DNA of 64,000 nucleotides from Mesorhizobium xinjiangense (GTDB taxonomy: Bacteria; Pseudomonadota; Alphaproteobacteria; Rhizobiales; Rhizobiaceae): contig NZ_WOAC01000001.1 in assembly GCF_009749525.1 (NCBI RefSeq), positions 62,001 through 126,000 of the forward strand, given 5' to 3'. The position numbers and the translations under genes are program-made. Below are positions 45,750 to 54,570 of the stretch, one piece after another. The notes under the pieces were generated by a model. The model searched no databases. It was not told where the DNA came from and was given only the letters and a program-made list of their open reading frames with translations. Position 1 is the first letter of the stretch; every line of letters begins with the position of its first letter.

Positions 45750-46151
45750 TTAGGCTACAGCGCTCTCAAAAGCATTCGGCGTGGTGTCTTTCAGATATTC
45801 GAGCGCCGTCTTCGACTTGGCGGCGAGCGCGGCGAAAGCCTGCGGCTCGTGGATCGCCATGTCAGCGAGCACCTTGCGGTCGATCTCGATGCCGGCCTTG
45901 TTCAGCCCGTCGATGAAACGGCCATATGTCAGGCCGTGCTCGCGTGCGGCGGCATTGATGCGCTGAATCCACAGAGCGCGGAAATTGCGCTTGCGGTTCT
46001 TGCGGTCGCGATAGGCGTATTGCAGCGACCGCTCGACCGCCTGCTTGGCGGTGCGGATGGTGTTCTTGCGACGGCCGTAGAAGCCCTTGGCGGACTTGAG
46101 GACCTTCTTGTGCTTGGCGTGGGCGGTAACGCCCCTCTTCACGCGTGCCAT
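45750..46151 (-). CDS. rplT: 50S ribosomal protein L20
   Basis: This 133-residue ribosome assembly protein begins [19 protein letters not shown], as expected. A long basic N-terminal extension is followed by the globular part with [22 protein letters not shown]. It is in the conserved infC-rpmI-rplT order, 35 bp after rpmI. L20 often represses its own operon by binding the leader, but no such site was worked out here. Confidence 0.97.
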   Translation of the reverse strand: MARVKRGVTAHAKHKKVLKSAKGFYGRRKNTIRTAKQAVERSLQYAYRDRKNRKRNFRALWIQRINAAAREHGLTYGRFIDGLNKAGIEIDRKVLADMAIHEPQAFAALAAKSKTALEYLKDTTPNAFESAVA

Positions 46152-46186
46152 GTCATGATCTCCTTAGAAGCTGTTCGAACCGGGGC

Positions 46187-46396
46187 TTAGAGGCCGCCGC
46201 CATTGGGCAGGTAGTTCTTCACCACCTTCTTGGCGTCTGGCTCGGCCAGAACCATCGTGCCGCGGGCATCGCGGATGAACTTGTTCGTGCGCTTGATCAT
46301 GCCATGACGCTTGCCGGCCGCCGCCGACTTGACCTTGCCGGTCGCCGTGATCTTGAACCGCTTCTTGGCAGAAGACTTCGTCTTCATCTTGGGCAT
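46187..46396 (-). CDS. rpmI: 50S ribosomal protein L35
   Basis: This 69-residue highly basic protein begins [21 protein letters not shown], with the C-terminal [18 protein letters not shown]. The ATG at 46396 gives the family N-terminus; an upstream frame would add 53 unrelated residues. The 290-bp gap to infC contains no gene I can support. Confidence 0.96.
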   Translation of the reverse strand: MPKMKTKSSAKKRFKITATGKVKSAAAGKRHGMIKRTNKFIRDARGTMVLAEPDAKKVVKNYLPNGGGL

Positions 46397-46686
46397 TTTG
46401 CTTTCTCCGTTCTCTTGGCTCACGGCAGGCTCGCTTTCGCTCGCCGCCTCCGCCGGGGCGGCCAATGATGGCCGACGCGCGGTCGCGCTTGCCTCGCTTT
46501 GCTCGGTCCGCGCTATTGTTTGTGAGCTGTTTAGCATTGAGAACCGCCACGGCATGCCCTGCCGGGCGGCTCTTGAACGCGCGCTGTATAACGGCGCCAG
46601 AGAAAAAGCGCAACTGCCGTCGCGCTTTCTCGTTTCACTTTGTCATCGTCGCCGCGCGAGCCCCGTTGCGCGCCGGTGACGGACGC

Positions 46687-47223
46687 TCACCTGGGTGAGA
46701 GCACCATCATCATCTGCCGGCCCTCGAGCTTCGGCTCGGCTTCGACCTTGGCGATCTCGGCAACTTCCTCGCGCACCTTGTTGAGCAACTGCATGCCGAG
46801 CTCCATATGCGCCATCTCGCGACCGCGGAAGCGCAGCGTCAGCTTGACCTTGTCGCCCTCCTCGAAGAAGCGGCGCACGGCCTTCATCTTCACCTCGTAG
46901 TCATGGGTGTCGATGTTCGGGCGCATCTTGATCTCCTTGATCTCGATGACCTTCTGGTTCTTGCGCGCTTCGGCAGCCTTTTTCTGGCTTTGGTACTTCA
47001 GCTTGCCGAGATCGGTAATCTTGCAGACAGGAGGCTCGGAATTCGGCGCGATCTCGACCAGATCGAGGCCGTACTCTTCCGCCGTATTCAAGGCGTCCTG
47101 AATGGATTGGACCCCAAGATTGTTGCCTTCGGGATCGATGAGTTGGACCCGGGGAGCCCGGATGTCGCGATTGGCGCGCGGCCCTTCCTTGACGGGCGCT
47201 GCGGCTTTAAAAGGTCTGCGAAT
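46687..47223 (-). CDS. infC: Translation initiation factor IF-3 (ATT start)
   Basis: This factor keeps 30S subunits free and proofreads start codons. The 178-residue protein begins at an ATT codon (47223), [16 protein letters not shown], with AAGGAG nine bases upstream. The alternative TTG at 47241 would include the ribosome binding site itself as codons. The N-terminal domain (about 20-85) includes [14 protein letters not shown], and the C-terminal domain (about 95-178) includes [18 protein letters not shown]. An ATT or other rare start in infC is the known basis of IF3 self-repression. Confidence 0.95.
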   Translation of the reverse strand: MRRPFKAAAPVKEGPRANRDIRAPRVQLIDPEGNNLGVQSIQDALNTAEEYGLDLVEIAPNSEPPVCKITDLGKLKYQSQKKAAEARKNQKVIEIKEIKMRPNIDTHDYEVKMKAVRRFFEEGDKVKLTLRFRGREMAHMELGMQLLNKVREEVAEIAKVEAEPKLEGRQMMMVLSPR

Positions 47224-47292
47224 GGTCGTTGTCTCCTTCAATCAATTCGGATTCGGGGCGATGTCCTCTCCAGCCCCGACCTCAAGACGCGG

Positions 47293-47322
47293 TCTATGTC
47301 GGTCGGGCCCGCCGAATGTCAA
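47293..47322 (-). promoter_or_regulatory. Possible infC promoter
   Basis: On the minus strand TTGACA (47322-47317) and CATAGA (47298-47293) are spaced by 18 bp, about 70 bp before infC. The -35 is perfect and the -10 weak. Confidence 0.45.
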
Positions 47323-47657
47323 TAGCACGGAGCGCGGGAAAAAACCACGTTGAAGGCAAAGCGCCCACGGCCCTGAACTCGGGTTGACGGCAGTTTCGGT
47401 CTTGCGCGGGTCCTGATTCTGTCGGTGGCGGTGGTTTGGAAACCGCTGCCGTGCTCAATATCTGGGTCGACATCCTCATGGAGCGGAATGCCGACCCAGA
47501 TACAGCCATGCATGCCATTGCCGCGATAGAACCTATGGCAGCAGCCGCCCTCAAACCATCCGGCCGTCACCAGATCGCTGAGGCGCTGGAGTGCAATCGT
47601 AAAATCCAAAATCGCAGCATCAGCTCACGCAAATTGTGAATTATTCGGTTGTTCCCG
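47323..47657. other. Intergenic region without a supportable gene
   Basis: Between the infC promoter and the BKACE gene stop are about 335 bp. Two short open frames exist (47319-47609 minus and 47436-47639 plus), but neither has family motifs, a ribosome binding site or typical codon use. A short inverted repeat (CCGACCCAG with CTGGGTCGAC near 47462-47499) is visible. It may hold a decayed gene. Confidence 0.5.
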
Positions 47658-48590
47658 TCAGAAGTTGACGCGGTCGCCGCCCTTGAGTTCGAGGATATTG
47701 CGGGCGTCGTCCGGGGTCGCGATCTCGAGGCCGAGGCCTTCGATGATCTGGCGCACATTGGTCACCTGCTCGGCATTCGACTTGGCAAGTTGGCCCGGGG
47801 CAAGCCACAGCGAATCCTCCATGCCGACGCGCACGTTTCCGCCCATGGCGGCCGCGATCGCCGCAACCGGCATCTGGTTGCGCCCTGCCCCCAGCACCGA
47901 CCAGCGATACTGATCGCCAAAAAGCCGATCGGCCGTGCGGCGCATATGCGCGACGTCTTCGGGATGCGCACCGATGCCGCCGAGGAGGCCGAACACCGAC
48001 TGCACGAAGAAGGGCGGCTTGACGATGCCGCGATCGGCAAAATGTGCGAGCGTATAGAGATGGCCGATGTCGTAGCACTCGATCTCGAAGCGCGTGCCGT
48101 TCTCGGCGCACTTGGTCAGGATGTACTCGATGTCGGCGAAGGTGTTCTTGAACATGCCGGCGCGGGACGCCTCGAGATAGGGCTTCTCCCAGTCGTACTT
48201 GAACTCCTTGTAGCGATCGAGCATCGGGTAGAGGCCGAAGTTCATCGTGCCCATGTTGAGCGAAGCGATTTCCGGCTTGAAGTGGGCAGCGGGCCCGACG
48301 CGCTCCTCGATTGGCATGGTCGGCGCGCCCCCGGTGGTGATGTTGACGACCGCGGCGGAGCGCTGCTTGATCACCTTCAAGAACGGCTCGTAGGCCTCCG
48401 GCGTCTGCACCGGCCTTCCATCTTTGGGATCGCGGGCGTGCAGGTGGACGACGGCCGCGCCCGCCTCGGAGGCCGCGATCGCGTTGTCGGCAATCTGTTC
48501 AGGCGTGATCGGCAGATGCGGCGACATGGTCGGCGTGTGGATCGAGCCGGTAATGGCGCAGGTGATGATGACCTTGCGTTTGGCAGCCAT
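47658..48590 (-). CDS. BKACE-family beta-keto acid cleavage enzyme (DUF849)
   Basis: This 310-residue TIM-barrel zinc enzyme of the 3-keto-5-aminohexanoate cleavage family condenses a beta-keto acid with acetyl-CoA to give acetoacetate and a new CoA ester. The zinc His pair is in VVHLHARDP (His49, His51). TSM-like ITTGGAPTMPIEER and GLLGGIGAHPEDVAHM are also family regions. Many substrate classes exist, and this one is not placed. The ATG at 48590 has GGGAGA upstream. It is the last gene of a catabolic operon with SMP-30, cyclase and TRAP genes. Confidence 0.88.
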   Translation of the reverse strand: MAAKRKVIITCAITGSIHTPTMSPHLPITPEQIADNAIAASEAGAAVVHLHARDPKDGRPVQTPEAYEPFLKVIKQRSAAVVNITTGGAPTMPIEERVGPAAHFKPEIASLNMGTMNFGLYPMLDRYKEFKYDWEKPYLEASRAGMFKNTFADIEYILTKCAENGTRFEIECYDIGHLYTLAHFADRGIVKPPFFVQSVFGLLGGIGAHPEDVAHMRRTADRLFGDQYRWSVLGAGRNQMPVAAIAAAMGGNVRVGMEDSLWLAPGQLAKSNAEQVTNVRQIIEGLGLEIATPDDARNILELKGGDRVNF

Positions 48591-48631
48591 GGATATCTCT
48601 CCCTTTGAAATCGTGATGCGGATCGCCGTGC

Positions 48632-49663
48632 CTACCAGTGGACCATGGGAAGGCCCGCCACCGGAGCGCGGAAATATGGAATGGTGTTGCCCTTGAGGCT
48701 GCCGAGATAGACCGTGCGAAGGTCCGGGCCGCCGAAGGTGACGCTTGCGAGCCATGGCGCGATCGTGCCGCCGGATGCGGCGAGCGTGTCGAACCGCATC
48801 GGCTTGCCGGAGGCAAACTCGGCTTCGAAGGCAGCCGTCTGCTGTGGATCGCCATCCTCGAGCAGCGTCAGCGCTTCGCCATCGGGTGTGATCGCGACGA
48901 GCCGGTCGGCGAAGATCATGGTGCACCACAGATTGCCATAGGCGTCGAAGGCGAAGCCGTCGATCAGTCCGTCGCCGAGGCTGGAGGGGCCGTACACCTC
49001 ACGGTTTGTCAGCGAGCCGTCTGGTTGGACCTTGAGGCGAGTGACGCGCTTGCCGCACGTCTCGGCGACGTAGATCCACTCTTCGGCCGCATCGAGGCGG
49101 ATTTCGTTGGTGAAGGCGAAGCCATCAGCGACGACGCGGACCCCCTTCTCATCAATGAGCGCGATGTAACCATCTGCCAGATCGTTGCGGATCGCGTCGC
49201 TCCACGGGTTCACCATGGTCGAGACCGTGATCCAGATGCGGTCCTTCGTATCGCGCAGGACGAAATTGACCTTGCCCATCGGCTTGCCGTCGATCGTGTC
49301 GAAGAGGACACGCGTTTCGCCCTTGCGGGTCATGATCTCCAGCCGGTCGGTGCCGAAGTTTGAAATGAGGATGTCGCCGTTGCGCGCAAAGGCGAGACCG
49401 TTCGGCAAGGTGCCGGTCAGGAGGCTTTTTGCCTGGTCGCCAGCAAGGTCGAAATGCTGGCTTTGCGTCTGCGTCACGAGCCGTTGTTCGCCGTCGGAAG
49501 CAATGCGCATCACGCCGCCGCGCGCATCGGCGGCCCACAGGGTCCCGTCACGCTCGGCAAGGATGCATTCGGGCCGCTGCAGATCCGTGCCAATGGTGCG
49601 GATCTGCGACCGGTCGACCTGCCAGCCCTTCAGCGGGTTCGGGCTCTTCGATGATGCGCTCAT
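48632..49663 (-). CDS. SMP-30/gluconolactonase-family hydrolase
   Basis: This 343-residue six-bladed propeller has the metal-site Glu in RPECILAERDGTLWAAD (near residues 30-46), the Asn of LPNGLAFA, FTNEIRLDAAEEWIYVAET and GLIDGFAFDAYGNLWCT. Such enzymes open sugar or other lactones. It lies 41 bp upstream of the BKACE gene and 21 bp after the cyclase, so it probably hydrolyses a lactone in the same pathway. The substrate is unknown. Confidence 0.87.
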   Translation of the reverse strand: MSASSKSPNPLKGWQVDRSQIRTIGTDLQRPECILAERDGTLWAADARGGVMRIASDGEQRLVTQTQSQHFDLAGDQAKSLLTGTLPNGLAFARNGDILISNFGTDRLEIMTRKGETRVLFDTIDGKPMGKVNFVLRDTKDRIWITVSTMVNPWSDAIRNDLADGYIALIDEKGVRVVADGFAFTNEIRLDAAEEWIYVAETCGKRVTRLKVQPDGSLTNREVYGPSSLGDGLIDGFAFDAYGNLWCTMIFADRLVAITPDGEALTLLEDGDPQQTAAFEAEFASGKPMRFDTLAASGGTIAPWLASVTFGGPDLRTVYLGSLKGNTIPYFRAPVAGLPMVHW

Positions 49664-49684
49664 GGTCCCCTCCCTCCCCGGCGA

Positions 49685-50461
49685 CTAGCCTTCGAAGATC
49701 GCGACGGCGCGGGTGAAGCCGGCCGAAGCCTTTTCGATCTTGAAGGGGAAGCAGGCGATCATGTAGCCGGTCGGCGGCAGCTGATCGAGGTTCGCCAGCT
49801 TTTCAATATGGCAGTAGCCGATCTCCATGCCGGCCCGGTGGCCCTCCCAGATCAGCGAGGCATCTCCGGTCTCGGCGTAACGCCGCGCCGTGTGGATGAA
49901 CGGCGCATCCCAGCTCCAGGCATCCGTGCCGGTGACGCGCACGCCGCGGCTGGTCAGATACAGCGTCGCCTCCCTGCCCATGCCGCAGCCGGAAGCGAGG
50001 TAGTCGTCCTGCCCGTACTTCGCGGCAGCCGAGGTGTTGACCACGACGATGTCGCCCAGCTGGATCTCGTGGCCGATACGCTGCAGCTCAGCTTCGACCT
50101 CGGCGGCGGTGACGACATGCCCGTCCGGCAGATGACGGAAATCGAGCTTGACGCCGGGACCGAAGCACCATTCGAGCGGCACCTCGTCGATGGTCAGCGC
50201 GCGCTTGCCTCCATCCATGGTCGAATGGAAGTGGTAGGGCGCGTCGAGGTGGGTGCCGTTGTGGGTCGAGACGACCAGCTGCTCGACCGCCCACCCCTCG
50301 CCGGCCGGAAGCTGGTCCTTGGTCAGGCCGGGAAAGAAGCCGGTGAGCTGGCTGACCGACTGCTGGTGGTCGACATAGGTGATCTGCGGCTCGGTGCCCT
50401 TGGGATCGGAGGCGATGCCCGCCTTGAGCGCGGTGGAGATATCGACGATGCGGCGTGCCAT
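49685..50461 (-). CDS. Cyclase-family metal-dependent hydrolase (KynB-like)
   Basis: This 258-residue protein carries the family metal motif HNGTHLDAPYH at residues 67-77, and GVKLDFRHLPDGHVV and GTDAWSWDAPF later. Relatives include kynurenine formamidase and isatin hydrolase, so it likely opens an amide or lactone. The context suggests a step in the same route as the SMP-30 and BKACE enzymes. It lies 14 bp after dctM. Confidence 0.85.
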   Translation of the reverse strand: MARRIVDISTALKAGIASDPKGTEPQITYVDHQQSVSQLTGFFPGLTKDQLPAGEGWAVEQLVVSTHNGTHLDAPYHFHSTMDGGKRALTIDEVPLEWCFGPGVKLDFRHLPDGHVVTAAEVEAELQRIGHEIQLGDIVVVNTSAAAKYGQDDYLASGCGMGREATLYLTSRGVRVTGTDAWSWDAPFIHTARRYAETGDASLIWEGHRAGMEIGYCHIEKLANLDQLPPTGYMIACFPFKIEKASAGFTRAVAIFEG

Positions 50462-50475
50462 GGCTTGAACCTTCC

Positions 50476-51792
50476 TTACAACAGGCCGAGGGAGATGGTC
50501 GGGAAGAGCACGATCAGGATAAGGGCGAAGAGCATCAGTCCGGCGAACGGCGCCGCGCCCATGAAGACGTCCTTGAGCGAGATGGCAGGGTCGTCCAGCG
50601 CGCCCTTCACGACGAAGACCGACAGGCCCATCGGTGGCGTCAGAAGGCCGATCTCTACGGCCAGCACCGTGATGATGCCGAGCCAGATAAGATCAAGGCC
50701 GAGCGATTGGGCGACGGGCAGCGCCAGCGGCACGGTGATCAGCATGATCGAGGAGGAATCGAGAAGCGTGCCGAGCAGCACCAGCACCGCAATGTAGAAG
50801 AACAGGAATCCGTAGATCCCGACATCGAGCGCCACGATCCATTCGGTCAGGAAGACCGGCAGACCGGTGAGCGCCAGCATGCGGCTGTACATCGTCGCCG
50901 CGATGATGAGGAAGCAGATCGCAGCGGTGATGTGGCCGGTCTCCAGCGTCACCTGCCACAACATCTTCGGCGACAAGCGGCGCTTGGTGAACGCGATGAG
51001 GATGGCGCCGAGCGCCCCGATCGCGCCGGCTTCCGTGGGCGTGAAGACGCCGCCGTAGAGCCCGCCCAGCACGAGGCCGACGAGGAGGACGATCGGCAAC
51101 AGCTTGCTGACGATGTCCTGCAGCGCGCGCCAGCCCGACATATCGTAGCTCGGCGGTGCCGCAGCCGTGCCGGTGAAGCCGCTCCAGAAGCGCACCATCA
51201 GCCAGATGCCGACGCAGAAGATGACGGTGACGAGAATGCCCGGTCCGATGCCTGCAATGAAGAGCGCGCCGACCGACTGCTCGGCGAGGATGCCGTAGAG
51301 GATCATCAAAAGGCTCGGCGGGATGAGCATGCCGAGAATGGACGAGCCGACGACGACGCCGGTCGCAAAGCGGGCGCTATGGCCGGCGCGTATCATCTCC
51401 GGCACGGCGATCTTGGTGAAGACCGCCGCCGAGGCGATCGAGATGCCGGTAATCGAGGCGAAGATGGCGTTGGCGCCGACTGTCGACATGCCGAGCCCGC
51501 CGCGAAGGCCCCCGAGAAAGCGCGTCGCGACGTCGAACGTATCGCGGCCGATATTGGCACGGCTGACCACGAGGCCCATCAGCACGAAAAGCGGCACGAC
51601 GCCGAAGAGGTAGCTGGAGATGCTCTCGCGGGTAGCCAGCGACAGGATGCGCGCAGCCTGGTCGGCATTGTCGCGCAGGATCCAGATGCCAAAGAAGGAA
51701 ACAAGCGCCAGCGCGATCGCCACATGCATGCCGGTATAGATGAGGACGAGGATCGCGCCGAGCGACCACAGGCCGATCTCGATGCCGCTCAT
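50476..51792 (-). CDS. dctM: TRAP transporter large permease DctM
   Basis: This 438-residue membrane protein has about 12 hydrophobic segments and the DctM features VVPLFVLMGLVVSRANIG, SAAVFTKIAVPEM and GILAEQSVGALFIAGIGPGIL. It carries the sodium-coupled transport path of a tripartite carboxylate transporter. It overlaps dctQ by 4 bp (ATGA). Substrate is defined by the DctP protein at 52422. Confidence 0.93.
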   Translation of the reverse strand: MSGIEIGLWSLGAILVLIYTGMHVAIALALVSFFGIWILRDNADQAARILSLATRESISSYLFGVVPLFVLMGLVVSRANIGRDTFDVATRFLGGLRGGLGMSTVGANAIFASITGISIASAAVFTKIAVPEMIRAGHSARFATGVVVGSSILGMLIPPSLLMILYGILAEQSVGALFIAGIGPGILVTVIFCVGIWLMVRFWSGFTGTAAAPPSYDMSGWRALQDIVSKLLPIVLLVGLVLGGLYGGVFTPTEAGAIGALGAILIAFTKRRLSPKMLWQVTLETGHITAAICFLIIAATMYSRMLALTGLPVFLTEWIVALDVGIYGFLFFYIAVLVLLGTLLDSSSIMLITVPLALPVAQSLGLDLIWLGIITVLAVEIGLLTPPMGLSVFVVKGALDDPAISLKDVFMGAAPFAGLMLFALILIVLFPTISLGLL

Positions 51793-52358
51793 CGGGGCGT
51801 CTCCGGGGCGTGGGTGCGCAGCGCCGCGAGCAGGATGGCCAGTCCACGCAACACGAAGGCAAGCATGAGCGCGCTCGCGCCGATGAGGACGACGAGATAG
51901 GTCGGCCAGATCGGCGCCAGGAACTGGCCGACCGTGCCGATCATCTCGTTGCGACCGTAGCTGCGCACAAAGAGCGGATAGAAGGCGTAGACAAGCACGC
52001 CGACAAGGCCGGCGCCAATGAAGTGCATCACCGCGTCCAGCACACCCCCGAGTTTCGGCGCCCTTGAACGCAGCAGCGTCAGGAGGCCGTCTGCGCGCGT
52101 CAGCTTGCCGCGCAAAAGCGTGTTGGCGATCTGCAGGAACACAATGCTGAGGATCAGCATCGAGACTATCTCCGGTACGCCGGCGATCGGCCGCCCGAAG
52201 AAGAACCGGCCAACCACATCCGCCGTAATAAGCACCATGATGAACAGGATCGCGGCCGTCCCGATCACGCTCATCGTCGCGGTGATGCGATCGAAAAAGC
52301 GGAACAGGGCATCAAAGCTGCGCAGTCCGGTGGCTTGATCTTCCGGTGTTTGGGACAC
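51789..52358 (-). CDS. dctQ: TRAP transporter small permease DctQ
   Basis: This 189-residue protein has four hydrophobic segments and the DctQ pattern ITADVVGRFFFGRPIAGVPEIVSMLIL. The start is taken as GTG at 52358 with GGAAAG upstream; a longer frame would add 19 residues. It lies 63 bp after dctP and overlaps dctM, forming a PQM operon. Confidence 0.88.
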   Translation of the reverse strand: MSQTPEDQATGLRSFDALFRFFDRITATMSVIGTAAILFIMVLITADVVGRFFFGRPIAGVPEIVSMLILSIVFLQIANTLLRGKLTRADGLLTLLRSRAPKLGGVLDAVMHFIGAGLVGVLVYAFYPLFVRSYGRNEMIGTVGQFLAPIWPTYLVVLIGASALMLAFVLRGLAILLAALRTHAPETPR

Positions 52359-52421
52359 GGGTTTCTTTCCGGGGCTCGTGTGGGAGGTTGCGGAGCAAGC
52401 GCCCCGCAACCCCAACGGCGC

Positions 52422-53486
52422 TCAGCGCTGCGACCAGTCACGCGCCAGGTTCACGCCGGCGTCCTTGAGCTGCGAGATGTAGGCATCCAGCACCTCGGAG
52501 CCGGCGAGGCCCTGACCGTCGGCGTTCTGCGCCCAGGTGTCGGCGATCTGCGGCAGGGCCGCCGCCCACTTGGCGCGCTCTTCGTCGTTGAGTTCGCTGA
52601 TCGTGGCGCCGCCCTCTTCGAGCTGCTTCAGCGCCGCCTCGACGCGCGCGTTCTGCTCGGCGATATAGGCTTCGGTGTAGGCGGCCGCGCCGGCGCGCAG
52701 GGCCTCCTGCACCTCGGCCGGCTGACTGTCGTACCAGTCCTTGTTGGCAACGAGCGAACCGGCATACTGCGCACCGAAATCGGTGATCAGCACATGAGGC
52801 GCGACCTCCTGCAGCTTGGCCGGTGCCGCCGCCGTCGGGAAGACGATGGTGCCGTCGAAGACGCCCGTCTGGATGTCGTTGTAGTAGGTGGTCAGGTTGC
52901 CCGCCACGCCAACCGCACCCGTGCCCTCCAGCCAGTTCACGGCCGGTCCCGGTGCGCCGATCTTGTGACCTTCCAGATCATCCATGGAATCGACCGGAAA
53001 GTTGGTCATCAGGAGATAGTTGTCGAGCGCGAAGCCGCCGCCGAGATATTCGGCATTGTAGTTCTCCCAGGATTCGATCATGCCCGGGATGTCCTGATGC
53101 AGCTTGTCAACGGCATCCATGACGATCTGCGGGTCGGACGAACCGAACGGCGTGTAATAGGTCACGTTCTGCAGCGGCAGCGCCGTCGGTTCGAACACCG
53201 TCGGCACGACGCCGACTTCGGCAAGACCGTCCTCGATGGCTTCGAGTTCGCCGCCCACCGCAGCAAGCGTGCCGCCATAGGCCTCGCTCCAGGTGATGGT
53301 GTTGCCGGTGCCTTCCAGCGCCTTGTTGACGGTCGGAATGAACGTCTCGGTGATGTGCTTGACCCACAGGAACACTGGCGGGTGCCCATTGACGACGGTA
53401 ACGGAAATGTCGTCGGCCTTGGCCGGCATTACAGCCGAACCTGCCAGGACTGCGGCCATTGCGGCCAGACGAATTGAGTTCCTCAT
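52422..53486 (-). CDS. dctP: TRAP transporter substrate-binding protein DctP
   Basis: This 354-residue periplasmic binding protein has a signal peptide (about 1-24, MRNSIRLAAMAAVL to AKADD) and a DctP fold. The PGPAVNWLEG and GTIVFPTAAAPAK regions lie where other DctPs bind their carboxylate with a conserved Arg; that Arg is not evident to me. A GGGGAGG ribosome binding site precedes it. It is the first structural gene after tetR, 75 bp downstream. Confidence 0.9.
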   Translation of the reverse strand: MRNSIRLAAMAAVLAGSAVMPAKADDISVTVVNGHPPVFLWVKHITETFIPTVNKALEGTGNTITWSEAYGGTLAAVGGELEAIEDGLAEVGVVPTVFEPTALPLQNVTYYTPFGSSDPQIVMDAVDKLHQDIPGMIESWENYNAEYLGGGFALDNYLLMTNFPVDSMDDLEGHKIGAPGPAVNWLEGTGAVGVAGNLTTYYNDIQTGVFDGTIVFPTAAAPAKLQEVAPHVLITDFGAQYAGSLVANKDWYDSQPAEVQEALRAGAAAYTEAYIAEQNARVEAALKQLEEGGATISELNDEERAKWAAALPQIADTWAQNADGQGLAGSEVLDAYISQLKDAGVNLARDWSQR

Positions 53487-53561
53487 GATAACCTCCCCAA
53501 GATGATGTGCGTTTCCACCCTGCCGGCCCTCCCGACCTCCACGTCGAGCTGACCGGAATTC

Positions 53562-54212
53562 CTAATCGACTCCCGCCAGCGCGCGCGTGCCCGCCGCCAG
53601 GTAGCGCACGACCCGCTGGATCGAAGCCTCCGTGCTCTCCTCGTCGCACAGTCCGTCCGACAGGACGCCGACGCGCCCGGTGCGGGCGATCATCAGCATG
53701 CCGACGGAGATCGCGTTCATGTAGGCCCAGACGGCGTTCTCGCGATCCAGACCCTCGACATGCTCCTGAAGTGCGGCGATGAACTCCTGCGCGATGGCGT
53801 CGAAATTGCGCGAGGTCAGATCCACCGAGCGTTCGTCGGTGCCCGACGCGATCTGGACGATGATGCGGGAATAATGTTGGCCGTCGCCTGCGCTGAGCTC
53901 GATGGTCGGGCGCATCAGCGCGTCGAGGATCGCTTCGAGCGTCACCGTTCCGCTGCCGAGGACGGCATGCAGCAGGCCGCGCCGGCGGTCGTTTACTTGG
54001 CTCGCATGGCGCGCAACGACCTGTTCGAAAAGCGCTTCCTTCGACTGGAAATGATAGTGGATGAGCCCGAGATTGACGCCCGCTTCGACCGCGATGGCCC
54101 GCGTCGTAGCGCCGTCGAAGCCAAGATCGGCAAATACACGCTCGGCGGCATCCATGATGTCGCCACGCACATCTCGTCGCACTGCCTTGCTCTCAGCCGC
54201 CGTTGTCACCAC
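53562..54212 (-). CDS. TetR-family transcriptional regulator
   Basis: This 216-residue repressor-type protein has an N-terminal helix-turn-helix (about 15-62): ILDAAERVF-like IMDAAERVFADLGFDGATTRAIA and GVNLGLIHYHFQSKEALFE. A C-terminal ligand domain with a typical TetR_C region follows. It starts at GTG-GTG (54212) with GGGGGA upstream. It lies upstream of dctP on the same strand and likely controls the TRAP/cyclase/SMP-30/BKACE operon together with itself. The inducer is unknown. Confidence 0.88.
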   Translation of the reverse strand: MVTTAAESKAVRRDVRGDIMDAAERVFADLGFDGATTRAIAVEAGVNLGLIHYHFQSKEALFEQVVARHASQVNDRRRGLLHAVLGSGTVTLEAILDALMRPTIELSAGDGQHYSRIIVQIASGTDERSVDLTSRNFDAIAQEFIAALQEHVEGLDRENAVWAYMNAISVGMLMIARTGRVGVLSDGLCDEESTEASIQRVVRYLAAGTRALAGVD

Positions 54213-54244
54213 GTCCCCCGCGCGCCCTCAATCGCCAAACCGGA

Positions 54245-54359
54245 CCAGGCATGTCCCGCTCAAACGGAATCGTTGAGCGAAAGGCACATGCTCCAGCATT
54301 TTGATCCGGCGCGCATATCATTGCTTCAAACGCTTCCGTTTGAAGCGAATGCGCACTAG
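54245..54359. repeat. Palindromic intergenic element, family R2 copy 5
   Basis: This copy has arms CGCTCAAACG with a one-base-shortened CGTTGAGCG, then GCTTCAAACGC with CGTTTGAAGC. The left boundary is degenerate (CCAG) and the right is CTAG at 54356-54359. It lies in the leader of the tetR operon, directly against a palindromic operator. Confidence 0.85.
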
Positions 54360-54383
54360 GTCAATTGACCAAGTCATATGACC
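54359..54383. promoter_or_regulatory. Tandem palindromic operator upstream of the tetR operon
   Basis: GGTCAATTGACC (54359-54370) is a perfect 12-bp palindrome, followed after two bases by GTCATATGAC (54373-54382), another perfect palindrome. On the minus strand they read as two copies of TTGGTCA-N2-TGAC. This half-site resembles those of GntR-type regulators as much as TetR sites. It shares its first base with the R2 repeat boundary. Confidence 0.6.
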
Positions 54384-54570
54384 AAAAGGGATGTCCTGTC
54401 AATTCGGTCGGACCTGACCGTTCGATCGACAATGCCGTCGCCGGTCTTGATCGATCGGGTTGGAGGATTTCGCTGCGGCCTGCTGAACAACCGCAATGAG
54501 CGCATTGCCGTCTGACCGAAACGGGCCGGGAAGTGCCTGCCCGGTTGTGGTACCCTCGACAAGTCGCCGT

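Noticed and set aside
47319-47639. Two small open frames between infC and the BKACE gene
   Set aside because: They have no ribosome binding site, no recognisable motif, and they overlap on opposite strands. They may be remnants but cannot be supported as genes.
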